This document shows, one piece after another, positions 1-7,600 of a DNA stretch of 64,000 bases. The notes beneath the pieces were generated by a model. It ran no database searches. It was not told the origin of the DNA and was given only the letters and a program-made list of their open reading frames with translations. The DNA is taken from NCBI GenBank assembly GCA_040394635.1, contig JBEBRW010000016.1:26526-90525 (forward strand), in the 5' to 3' direction. The position numbers and the translations under genes were made by a program. Source of the DNA: UBA5239 sp040394635. GTDB taxonomy: Bacteria > Verrucomicrobiota > Lentisphaeria > Victivallales > Victivallaceae. The first letter of the stretch is position 1; every line of letters starts with the position of its first letter.

Positions 1-212
1 TTACTCCAATACTTTTCAGCGGTCTCCATGTCTCTGACCGGGTAATTTCCCCTGCCAGGCAGCGTTATTGGCTGTTTCCCGGTATTTGGCCTATTGCGTT
101 TCGATTTAGTGACAGGGATTAATCCCCAACCATTATCGATATATTTCTTTATATAATTCATCTTTATCGCAAGTTCATTATTTTGTTCCATATTTTCATT
201 CTCCTGATTCAT
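1..212 (-). CDS. bifunctional primase-polymerase (Prim-Pol) N-terminus, partial
   Basis: An open frame reads from an ATG at 210-212 off the left edge, giving about 70 residues. A ribosome site (AAGGAC) precedes the ATG at good spacing. The peptide contains 'YIDNGWGLIPVTKSKRN' followed by 'KQPI', then a 'METAEKYW' segment. This is the usual start of archaeo-eukaryotic-type primase-polymerase domains ('GW.lipv...K.P....W', then 'A..yW'). Such proteins start replication of phage satellites and integrative elements. The catalytic acids lie beyond the window, so the assignment rests on this N-terminal pattern and on its place in the element. Confidence 0.55.
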   Translation of the reverse strand, partial: MNQENENMEQNNELAIKMNYIKKYIDNGWGLIPVTKSKRNRPNTGKQPITLPGRGNYPVRDMETAEKYWS

Positions 213-310
213 TTGTCCTTCATATTCACGGAAAGCTTCGCCGAGTGCGCCTTATAGATAGTTTGGCATTTTGATTCCGAGAGTGTTATCAATGATTTAT
301 TGTTGAATAA

Positions 311-496
311 TTATCTCTCTACCTCGTTCGATTTTAGTATCTTATCTACGTCAGACAGCTTGAATCTGTAGTTATTTTTCCCGTTCAGGCGGTAAACCGG
401 GCACTGGATTTTGTTGGCGGCGACCCAGGATAACAGAGTCCTGGGCTTGATGTTGAGATGCTCTGCCATCTCTTTTACTGTCAATAATTTTTCCAT
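311..496 (-). CDS. excisionase-like HTH protein (AlpA/HTH_17 type)
   Basis: A 61-residue protein that is almost entirely one winged-helix DNA-binding unit. 'LTVKEMAEHLNIKPRTLLSWVAANKI' gives the helix-turn-helix, and 'YRFKLSDVDKIL' gives the beta wing and final helix typical of the HTH_17/MerR-like excisionase family. AAGGAG lies about nine bases before the ATG. It sits between a larger HTH protein and the primase-polymerase on the same strand. Proteins of this kind act as recombination directionality factors or as activators of excision genes; which applies here is inference. Confidence 0.65.
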   Translation of the reverse strand: MEKLLTVKEMAEHLNIKPRTLLSWVAANKIQCPVYRLNGKNNYRFKLSDVDKILKSNEVER

Positions 497-608
497 CGAA
501 ACAACTCCTTGTTGAATTTGTGGTTAATTGTTATATCCAGGATAAAGTGCAATAAACACACAAATTCGTACACAAAGGGCTATTTTCGACGAAAATCGGC
601 GAAATTCA

Positions 609-902
609 TCAAATATTAAGCATTTCTTTAACTTCTGAGAGTCGGATGCGGATAGCCCGTTTGCTGGTCCTGATGCGGGTTAGCTTGCCTTCGTCAAGGA
701 GCCGGTCCACGGTCTTCAGCGAACATTTCAGGTATTCCGCGGCTTCGGCTCTGGAGAGCAGCTCGTCGCCGATTCTTTCATTGTTGATTCGGGCATAAAC
801 CGCTTCGATTGCCGCCTCAGAGATGACTTTGCTGATTGCGCTGGTGCTGGCGAGGGCGTTGACAATGGCTTCAAACTGCTGCGCGTCATTTTTCGTATAC
901 AT
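609..902 (-). CDS. helix-turn-helix excisionase-family protein
   Basis: A 97-residue protein. Residues 1-45 form an unrecognised helical N-terminus. Residues 48-95 are an HTH_17 domain: 'LLSRAEAAEYLKCSLKTVD', then a basic wing 'RIRTSKRAIRIRLSEVKEML'. The ribosome site (AAGGA) lies in the 13-base gap after the degenerate integrase stop, so the two are probably read from one transcript. Two HTH_17 proteins in the same element suggest that one works with the integrase and the other regulates. The sequence does not say which does which. Confidence 0.65.
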   Translation of the reverse strand: MYTKNDAQQFEAIVNALASTSAISKVISEAAIEAVYARINNERIGDELLSRAEAAEYLKCSLKTVDRLLDEGKLTRIRTSKRAIRIRLSEVKEMLNI

Positions 903-915
903 GATGAGTTTTCCT

Positions 916-2124
916 TCAAAATGAGTGGTTAAAGAAATCTTCTATCTGTCCGGCGATTTCGCATTCGCTCAACGGTTCAATTCCCGTTTGAGCAAAAATA
1001 TCGAATCCATAGTCTATCCCCTTAAGGCTGGCAAGCATATCTGCGGAGGAGACGTTACCTTCAGCTCTTCCAGTCAACTGCATGATAGTCCCTTCAGGAG
1101 TGTCTTTCTGCCGAAGAGCATTGGCAAAATTCTGCTGCAAGGAAGAGAAATTTCTTTTCTGCTCCTTGGTTACGAATTTCCGGTTGAAGAAGTCGAAAGA
1201 CCTCCCAAAGCGAAGAGCATATCCTTTGGAAACATCATCCGGTTTCAACTCCGGCCATAGTGGACCACTTCCGGCATTCAGAACGTATTTGAGAAAGCCG
1301 AGTTGCAGAACCACCGGATGAATCGGAATCGTACGAGTGCTTGATTGTTTTTTCACGATGCATCCGGTTCTTTCATCGGCTTTTATCTGAATGCAAGGAA
1401 CCTCACCGCCAAGGATGATATTTTCAACCTGTAATTGACAGGCTTCGCTTTGGCGTAGACCGTTGTAGAGGGCGAGTACTGGAACAAAGAGCTTGTAAGG
1501 CTCCCAGTTCGGCAAAGATTTGGGAGAAAGATGATAGAACATTTCTTCGAGCTCCCTCAAGCTATAGGGAAGCCGTACTGATTCGTTGATGACAATGCTT
1601 TCAGAAGGATATGGCTGAAGGTTTTCTGCCGGGTTATTCTCGATATATTTATGTTCAACACACCGGGCGAAGAACATATCGAGAATCGTACAGATATGAT
1701 TGACGGTCCGGGGAGACAAGCATGGCATTCCATGGTCCTTGACCAACTCAGAGAAGGACGCACCTCGGAATTCCGGGTAACATCTCCAACGTGCCGGAAT
1801 CTTCATCAGTATCTCGTTCCGAAAAGCCAATAAGGTGCGATTTTGTATGATTCTGATATCCGTCTCGGGAGCGATATATTTCAGTAACAAGTCGAAAGCC
1901 GATTTGTCAACTGCCAATGATTTGGCATCTCTGGCCGGATGCTGCGTTTCCATATAGACGGTTACGAGTTCTTCCAGAGAGTGAAAGCCATGCGCTGCAA
2001 GATTTGTCTCTCCATAAACGGCATTAGGGGCGGCATCCATGACTTTAGGATGAATTCTCTGCTCTTTTGTCAGAGCTTTGAGTTCCTTTTGGAACTGTGT
2101 TGCGTGTTTGTTCGTGTTCTTCAT
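916..2124 (-). CDS. tyrosine recombinase-like protein, catalytically degenerate
   Basis: This 402-residue protein has an N-terminal SAM-like core-binding region (about 45-180) and a phage-integrase catalytic fold (about 185-370). The first catalytic Arg is present in 'YNGLRQSE' (Arg224). The HxxR box is 'SSLQ' (327-330), so both His and Arg are lost. The later GH position is Gly352-Arg353, and no Tyr occupies the nucleophile position. Its C-terminus ('DYGFDIF', 'PLSECEI') matches the tail of the intact integrase upstream ('DYEFDIF', 'PLSTDEI'), so the two are paralogues. It cannot be a normal recombinase. Inferred roles are an accessory core-site binder, a directionality factor or a regulator. 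A terminator at 2210-2240 separates it from the intact integrase, while the next HTH gene follows by 13 bases. The ribosome site AAGGAAGAG is strong. Confidence 0.8.
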   Translation of the reverse strand: MKNTNKHATQFQKELKALTKEQRIHPKVMDAAPNAVYGETNLAAHGFHSLEELVTVYMETQHPARDAKSLAVDKSAFDLLLKYIAPETDIRIIQNRTLLAFRNEILMKIPARWRCYPEFRGASFSELVKDHGMPCLSPRTVNHICTILDMFFARCVEHKYIENNPAENLQPYPSESIVINESVRLPYSLRELEEMFYHLSPKSLPNWEPYKLFVPVLALYNGLRQSEACQLQVENIILGGEVPCIQIKADERTGCIVKKQSSTRTIPIHPVVLQLGFLKYVLNAGSGPLWPELKPDDVSKGYALRFGRSFDFFNRKFVTKEQKRNFSSLQQNFANALRQKDTPEGTIMQLTGRAEGNVSSADMLASLKGIDYGFDIFAQTGIEPLSECEIAGQIEDFFNHSF

Positions 2125-2209
2125 TTGTCTCTTCCTTTCTTGTTAAGGGGTTTCTGATAAAGAATGCGTAAGGAAAAGAGAAATCTTATGGCGACTTTAA
2201 GAAAAACAT

Positions 2210-2240
2210 AAAAAAATCCCGACTGCCTTAGCAATCGGGA
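2210..2240 (-). terminator. rho-independent terminator after intact integrase
   Basis: Read on the minus strand, a 9-bp stem (CCCGATTGC / GCAGTCGGG, one wobble pair) with a TAAG loop is followed by a run of T. It lies about 30 bases after the intact integrase stop and before the degenerate integrase, so the two genes should be separate transcription units. Confidence 0.8.
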
Positions 2241-2270
2241 AAATAGAGATGGGAATTGTGGGCGAACCAG

Positions 2271-4112
2271 TTATTTGTCTTCGTAAACCGGAAGGCGTTT
2301 TATCTGTTTGTCGATTTCATCTGTCGATAAAGGTGTCTTTTTTAATGCTTTGAAGATGTCGAACTCATAGTCGAGTTTATTCAACGTTTCTCGCATCGCG
2401 GAGAGCTGCCCCTTCGCATATCTTCTGGAGAGCACACCTTTCCGGGAGTAACCGCCGATACACTCCACCAGAAATTGATTGTCTTCCACGTTCATCAGGC
2501 CGGTCATGGCATTATGCCGAAGACTATGGAGTGATTTCGAGTTATCTGAGACCAATGAGTGAGCAAAGTCGTTAAAACCTTGCATGTTTCTCGTATATTT
2601 ATGATGTTCGGTATAGGTCAAACCCGGAAATAGTTGCCGACCTTTCTTTGTTGAAGATTTTGCAACTTTCAAGTAAAAACCCAGAAAATCCAATTCAAGT
2701 AATTTATGATGAATCGGTACGATACGGCGTGCAAACTTGTTTTTGACGGTCTGCTTGTACTCCTTGTCATCGGTTATGCGAATGCAGGGAATGCCATCGA
2801 CTGTAAATATGTCTTTCAGGTAAAGCTGGCAGATATCATTCAAGCGGCATCCCTGATAAAGAAGGAGCAGCGGCACCCAGAACCGATGAATGTATATCTT
2901 GCTGTTGCGATGGTATGTGGCGAAGTTCGTGAAAATCAACGCCAATTCCTCGTCCGTGAACGGCGGTTTCAGGTCCTCTTCTTTATCATTGCGTTTGATT
3001 CCGACACCTCCCAAAGGAGCTTTATGCAGGTAATCCACCTTGACGCACCAGTTGAAAAAGGTAGTCATGTACTCAAGGTAGTTGTTTATGGTTCCGGTCT
3101 GGATGGGGTCGAATTTAGTCTTCCATATCTCTTCAAGGCTTTTACCGGGGAAACGCTTGCTTCTGCTTTTGGGATAGCGTTTCAGAACATTTTCCAGTAA
3201 ATTTAGCATATCTTGGCGCTTAATGGACGTCAACTCTTTTTCCGACCCGAAATGTTCGGACAGGATTCCCAGAATGCTCCGCTGCATGGTCGTATTCTTT
3301 TTATCCCATGTTCCCATGGTTATTTTTTCATTAATATACGCATCTATTGCATATTGAAGAGTAATCTTCTTCTCCGGTGTTGTTAATTCCGGTGCGGCTG
3401 CGGGCATGGACATCGGTGGGGCTGGAGGCATGGCCGCGGGGCCGGGGGACCTCTTTGACTGAATAAATTTCTCAATGTCAGTTCCGGCGACCCTCTTGTC
3501 TGAACAATATCTCTCTATGCCTCCGGGGAAGACTGGTTCAAAGTCTTCAGGCGGGAAGATTTTCGAAAAACGACCATGTTCATCAGCCTCGTCAAAACCA
3601 TTCCGAAGATTTCCCACGGCTCGCTCTTTCCGAATTCTGGAGACTTCAGACATAATTAAATAGAAATTCTTTATCATGGGCTCAGTATGCATTGATTCCC
3701 AGTCAACCTCCTCGCCCATCCTTTTGGCATATTCCATAAATTCACACAGAAATGGCGAATAAAAACCTTTATTTCGATATGCGTCAAGATATATTTCATC
3801 CCATCCCTCATGTATTTCCGGAATATCTCCCTCTGTGTGCCTCGTAAATTGGTCTCTGAATAAGACGACACTGCAAAAACGTTTAACCAATGGATACATG
3901 AATGCCATATCGACCAGGCCCCTTGATGCTCTTTGAAATAGTTTCGTCAACTCTGTTGCCAGTAAGATACTCCGGGTTTGGGCGGTTTTCAAATCCATTC
4001 CTTTCAGGGAGCATTTGATTTCCTGACTGGGGAAGTGATTTCGCATTTGTGCGGGGACCTTCATCCTGAAGTAAAGATTCCCTTTCGTCTCGACCAGATA
4101 ATTCTTTGCCAT
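2271..4112 (-). CDS. site-specific tyrosine integrase
   Basis: A 613-residue integrase. Residues 1-60 match the short N-terminal DUF6538-type module seen in many integrases ('YLVETKGNLYFRMKVPAQMR'). A variable domain with a Pro/Ala-rich linker (223-245) follows, then a core-binding domain (250-365) and the catalytic domain (385-575). Catalytic residues seen: Arg423 in 'YQGCRLND', a Lys/Arg beta-hairpin near 457-463, His529 and Arg532 in 'LHSLRHN', and nucleophile Tyr565 in 'LSRRYAKG'. The third-box His is replaced by Gly554 in 'CIGGY'. The gene starts 142 bases from the tRNA-Met 3' end, which is the expected place for an integrase using that tRNA as its attachment site. Three TGGCAA copies (4144, 4155, 4178) lie between them and could be arm-type sites. 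Confidence 0.9.
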   Translation of the reverse strand: MAKNYLVETKGNLYFRMKVPAQMRNHFPSQEIKCSLKGMDLKTAQTRSILLATELTKLFQRASRGLVDMAFMYPLVKRFCSVVLFRDQFTRHTEGDIPEIHEGWDEIYLDAYRNKGFYSPFLCEFMEYAKRMGEEVDWESMHTEPMIKNFYLIMSEVSRIRKERAVGNLRNGFDEADEHGRFSKIFPPEDFEPVFPGGIERYCSDKRVAGTDIEKFIQSKRSPGPAAMPPAPPMSMPAAAPELTTPEKKITLQYAIDAYINEKITMGTWDKKNTTMQRSILGILSEHFGSEKELTSIKRQDMLNLLENVLKRYPKSRSKRFPGKSLEEIWKTKFDPIQTGTINNYLEYMTTFFNWCVKVDYLHKAPLGGVGIKRNDKEEDLKPPFTDEELALIFTNFATYHRNSKIYIHRFWVPLLLLYQGCRLNDICQLYLKDIFTVDGIPCIRITDDKEYKQTVKNKFARRIVPIHHKLLELDFLGFYLKVAKSSTKKGRQLFPGLTYTEHHKYTRNMQGFNDFAHSLVSDNSKSLHSLRHNAMTGLMNVEDNQFLVECIGGYSRKGVLSRRYAKGQLSAMRETLNKLDYEFDIFKALKKTPLSTDEIDKQIKRLPVYEDK

Positions 4113-4254
4113 AGGCTCACCTCAAACTGGTAGCGGGGAACGGTGGCAAAAAAGTGGCAACAAAGTGTGCGTCACAATGGCAACCGAACAGCGCTAACCT
4201 TTTGGTTTTGAGCAAATAGCTGAGTATTAAGCTGAGGAGAAAAGGGAGTAAAAT

Positions 4255-4329
4255 TGGTAGCGGGGGTAGGAATCGAACCTACGGCCTTCAGGTTATGAGC
4301 CTGGCGAGCTACCACTGCTCCACCCCGCA
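4255..4329 (-). tRNA. tRNA-Met (CAT), initiator-type
   Basis: A 75-base cloverleaf can be folded by eye with encoded CCA, T-stem GTAGG/CCTAC with TTCGATT loop, D-stem GAGC/GCTC and anticodon CAT. Two features mark the initiator class: the 1-72 pair is a U-U mismatch, and the D-stem pair 11-24 is A-U (purine-pyrimidine). The anticodon stem has AGG/CCT rather than the usual three G-C pairs next to the loop, and 27-43 is C-A. The 3' end touches the integrative element. Confidence 0.9.
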
Positions 4330-4350
4330 ATATCGCTTGATTGAGTTATA

Positions 4351-4378
4351 AATATAATACTTATTGGACGCTTTTCAA
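4351..4378 (-). promoter_or_regulatory. probable promoter of tRNA-Met
   Basis: TTGAAA, a 16-base spacer and TATATT on the minus strand end 21 bases before the tRNA 5' end. This is a plain sigma70-type match with the right distance. Confidence 0.5.
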
Positions 4379-4436
4379 GCTGGATTTGTGATTTTTTTCT
4401 GTCTTTTTTTATATTTGATGGCTGGTTGAAGATAAG

Positions 4437-4490
4437 CAGGGGGCGCATGGTATTGGTATTCAGAGAGGTAGGAAGGAATAAGGCGAGAGG
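4437..4490 (-). pseudogene. possible remnant of a second macroglobulin 3' end
   Basis: The minus strand encodes 'SEYQYHAPPAY' here, about 130 bases past the end of the macroglobulin gene, whose own C-terminus reads 'DEYQYYAPPQT'. At DNA level GAATACCAATAC is identical, and the flanking bases are diverged. The surrounding 73-codon open frame (4375-4596) shows no other resemblance to a protein. It is best read as a decayed duplication of the 3' end; chance similarity is not excluded. Confidence 0.3.
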
Positions 4491-4560
4491 GGATTTTTTT
4501 CTGTTCTCCCTTCATTTGAGGCAAGGGAAGAGAGACTAGAGAAGGCTTTGGGGGCTTTGC

Positions 4561-4603
4561 GGACATTATGGACGGAGTTTTTGGCTCTGCGTCCATAGTG
4601 TCC
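4561..4603. repeat. 14-bp inverted repeat after macroglobulin gene
   Basis: GGACATTATGGACG and CGTCCATAGTGTCC form a 14-bp hairpin with one wobble, 15 bases downstream of the macroglobulin stop. No T-run follows, so it is not a standard terminator, but it could stabilise the mRNA end or work with Rho. Confidence 0.55.
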
Positions 4604-4618
4604 GGTTTGATTTGGATT

Positions 4619-7600
4619 TTATTTGGCGCTGATCCGGGCGGTTTGCGGCGGGGCGTAGTATTGGTATTCGTCGGTGTAGAACAGATAGGCGCTCGAGGCG
4701 GAACCGGTGGTTTCGCCGGGATAAGTCGCGATCAGGCTCAGCGGGATGTCGGTCCGGGTGTTTGCTTTCATCTCGCGCCAGTACAGAACTACGGTGTTGT
4801 CGTGGGTTTCGTAGGCGGAAATGCGGTTTTCTTTGGTCAGTTCCTTGAGCTGGTCGTGACGGATTTCGAAGCCGGCGGGGATGCCGATGATCGTCAGGGG
4901 CATGGAGACGTTGGATTTGGCGGTGACTTCGACAGTCATGACGGCGGCGTCGCCTTCGCGATAGGTGGATTTGTCGAGTTTGGTCGCCAGGATCAGTTCG
5001 CATTCCGGGGCGTTGTTCGGCTGCGGGGTGGAGTAGGCGATTTCGAGGGCGAAAGGCATTTCGGAGCCATCGGTCATTTTCAGGGTGAGGGTGTGTTCGC
5101 CTGCGGTCAGGGCGGCGGCGAAGTCAGGAAGGGCGATGGCGCCCTGGGTGTCTTTGTCGAACTTGACGGGGTGTCCGAAGGGGTTGCCGTCGATGATCAG
5201 CTGGACGGAGCCGGGGGCCTTGGGTTTGCTGCGGGCCTTGTCGTAGGCGTTAATGGCCTTCAGGGCGAGAATGGTGGACTGAGTGGAGCCGAAGCCGCCG
5301 GATTTGCAGCTCTCGAAAAGCCATTTCATGGTGGTTTCCACGCAGTCAGCGTATTGTTCGCCGAGGCGCAGCCAGGCGATGATCGCGAAGGAGGTGGTTT
5401 CGATATTCAGGGCGGAGCCGCCGGAATTGGTGATGGTGTTTTTGCCGTCGGCGACCATGCCGTTTTTGTCGATTTTGGCGCGGAGTTTGGCGGCGAGCTG
5501 ATTGGCAGCGGGGAGGTCCTTGGCGAGGTAGAGGACGTTGGCGCCGAGGGCGATCTGGTAGCTGTCGGTGGCTTTCATGGCGCTTTCTTTGACGGCGGCG
5601 ATTTCCTTGGTCAGCGTGGCGGGATCGGTGCCGGATTCGAGGAGCGTCCAGACGATGTAGGCGTCGGTGATGGGTTGGGGGGCGCGGCCGAAGGAGTCGA
5701 GGGCGCGTTCGTTGCGCTTGAAGGAGCCGTTGCCGTCGCGTCGCTCGAGGAGCCAGTTGCGGGTGCGTTCGACCATGGCTTTGTCGATGTTCATGACCTG
5801 GGTCATTTCGGTGAACTGCATCAGGCCATAGGCGGTGAGGGCTTCGTGTCCCGGATCGCCGCCGAACCATTCATAGCCGAGGGTTTTGGTTTCGAAACCG
5901 ATCAGTTTCTTGTAGCCTTCGTCGAGGAGTTCGGCGGATTTTTTGACTTTATCGGGCGACACGCCCTGATGGCTCAGGAAATACTGCTGGGCCATGACCA
6001 GCGGATAGCTGGTGGAACTGGTTTGTTCGAAACAGCCGTAGGGTTTGCGAATGAGGGCGTTCAGGGCTTCTTCCATGTTGGCGAGGGGACTGGGGTAGGC
6101 TTTGGCCTCGGCTTTCAGGGAATTAGGCTCGACGTTGGCCGGGATTTTCACGGAGAGGCTGTAGTCTTTGGCGGGGCCGATGAGGCCGCCGGCGTTGATG
6201 GCCATCGGGAAGCCGCGGGGATTGACGATCAGGTCGCGCTCGACCTTGTCGGTGTAGCCGTCGGCGGAGGCGCTGAAGGTGAGGCGGTATTTACCGGCCT
6301 GGGCGGCGGCGAGCTCGATGATGGCGCGGCCGCGTTCACCGGGCTTGAGCGTGTATTTGCCGGACGGAATGGCAGGGCCGAGCGCGGGCTCGGAGCGGAC
6401 CAGCAGCGTGGCGGTGAGTTCCTTGTCGGTGGAATTGACCAGTGCCACGGGGAGCTCGACGCGGTCGCCGGCGGTAATCGTGACCGGCATTTTCGGGGCG
6501 ATGTAGAAGGGCTCGACGGATTTGATTTCGGTGATGGAAGCGCCGAGCGCGCCGTTACCGGCGAAAGCATCGGCCTGAACCACGAAGGTGGTGATGCTGT
6601 CCGAAAGATCGAATTCGACTTCGGCGGTGCCGCTGCGCGGATTGGTGCGGATGCCGGCGTTCCAGTAGAGGGTTTCGGCGAAATCGGTGCGTTCGTTGGG
6701 CTTGCGGTTGGGGCGGACCTTGTGGGCATATTCGCGGATGACGGCGGCGGCGAGTCTTTTTTGCACCGGTTGGGGCAATTGATCGCCAGCAAATCCTCTT
6801 TGCACAGGTCGGTACCATTGATCGCCAGCAAATCCGTTAACATCACCATCGTGGAACAGTATATTGCCGAATTGTCCATCGTTTTTGAGCTTGGCTTCGG
6901 CCTGTACCGGGACGGCCGGAGCGGGGATGGCTGCCGGGGCGGCGTCCATAACAGCCATATCTTCGACAACTTCAGCACCACGGACGGCCCCGGCTGCCCG
7001 AACCATCGGTGTGGCTGGGTACACCATCGGCTGCATGAAGGCGAGAGCACGCTTGGCGGCGGCGGCGAGATCGGTTTTTTCGAGGAGTTTGTCGAAGTCG
7101 ACGAGGATGAAGCGGCGCCAGCCCTGGGTGCCGAGAAGGAGGTCGACGGCGGTGTCGGCGAGCGGGTTTTGCGGGTCGAGGTAGACGTGAGCGTCAGCGA
7201 GGTCGAGGGTTTCGTTTTCGAGATAGACCATGACGGGGAGGGAGGGGGCCTGTTCGCGGCGGTCGATCATCTGAAGGACGGTGTCGTCGACGACCTGGAG
7301 GCCGACCACGGCTTCGACGGGGGTGTCTTTTTCGTCGGTGGTTTCGATTTTGAGCTTGACTTTGCCGCCGGGGATGAAGGCTTCGGATTGAGGCGTGACT
7401 TTGATCTTGACGGCGAACTTCGGGGCGCGGTAAATGAGGCGCTCGGCGACGGGGGTGTTCTGGCTGTCGAATACGGTCACGATCAGGACGCCTTCGGCAT
7501 CCTTGGCGTCGAGGGTGACGGTGTTGCTGCCGGATTCGAGGGGGGCGGAGGCGAGTTCGAGTTCGCGCTTGAAGAGCTTGACGGTGGCGGCGTTTGAGCC

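Larger units (their letters stand above)
1..4254. mobile_element. integrative element, integrase-proximal end (partial)
   Basis: The segment holds, from right to left, an intact tyrosine integrase, a degenerate integrase, two small excisionase-like HTH proteins and the N-terminus of a primase-polymerase. All are on the minus strand, and the block ends directly at the 3' end of a tRNA-Met gene. Integrase next to a tRNA 3' end is the classic footprint of integration, and int / AlpA-like / primase is the gene order of P4-like satellites and small integrative elements. The segment is visibly AT-richer than the genes beyond 4619. The far attachment site lies outside the window, so the element's size and type are unknown. 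The boundary at 4254/4255 is inferred from the tRNA end. Confidence 0.75.

Noticed and set aside
2706..3200. Plus-strand frame of 164 codons inside the integrase gene
   Set aside because: Antisense to the conserved integrase core; no domain and no ribosome site.
4375..4596. 73-codon open frame between macroglobulin and tRNA as a gene
   Set aside because: Proline/lysine-rich, no ribosome site, and only a short resemblance to the neighbouring C-terminus; treated as a possible remnant.
4568..7597. Plus-strand open frame of 1009 codons over the macroglobulin gene
   Set aside because: It is the antisense shadow of a GC-rich gene: Gly/Phe/Val/Asp-rich with no domain, no ribosome site, and the minus strand encodes a full macroglobulin with thioester motif.
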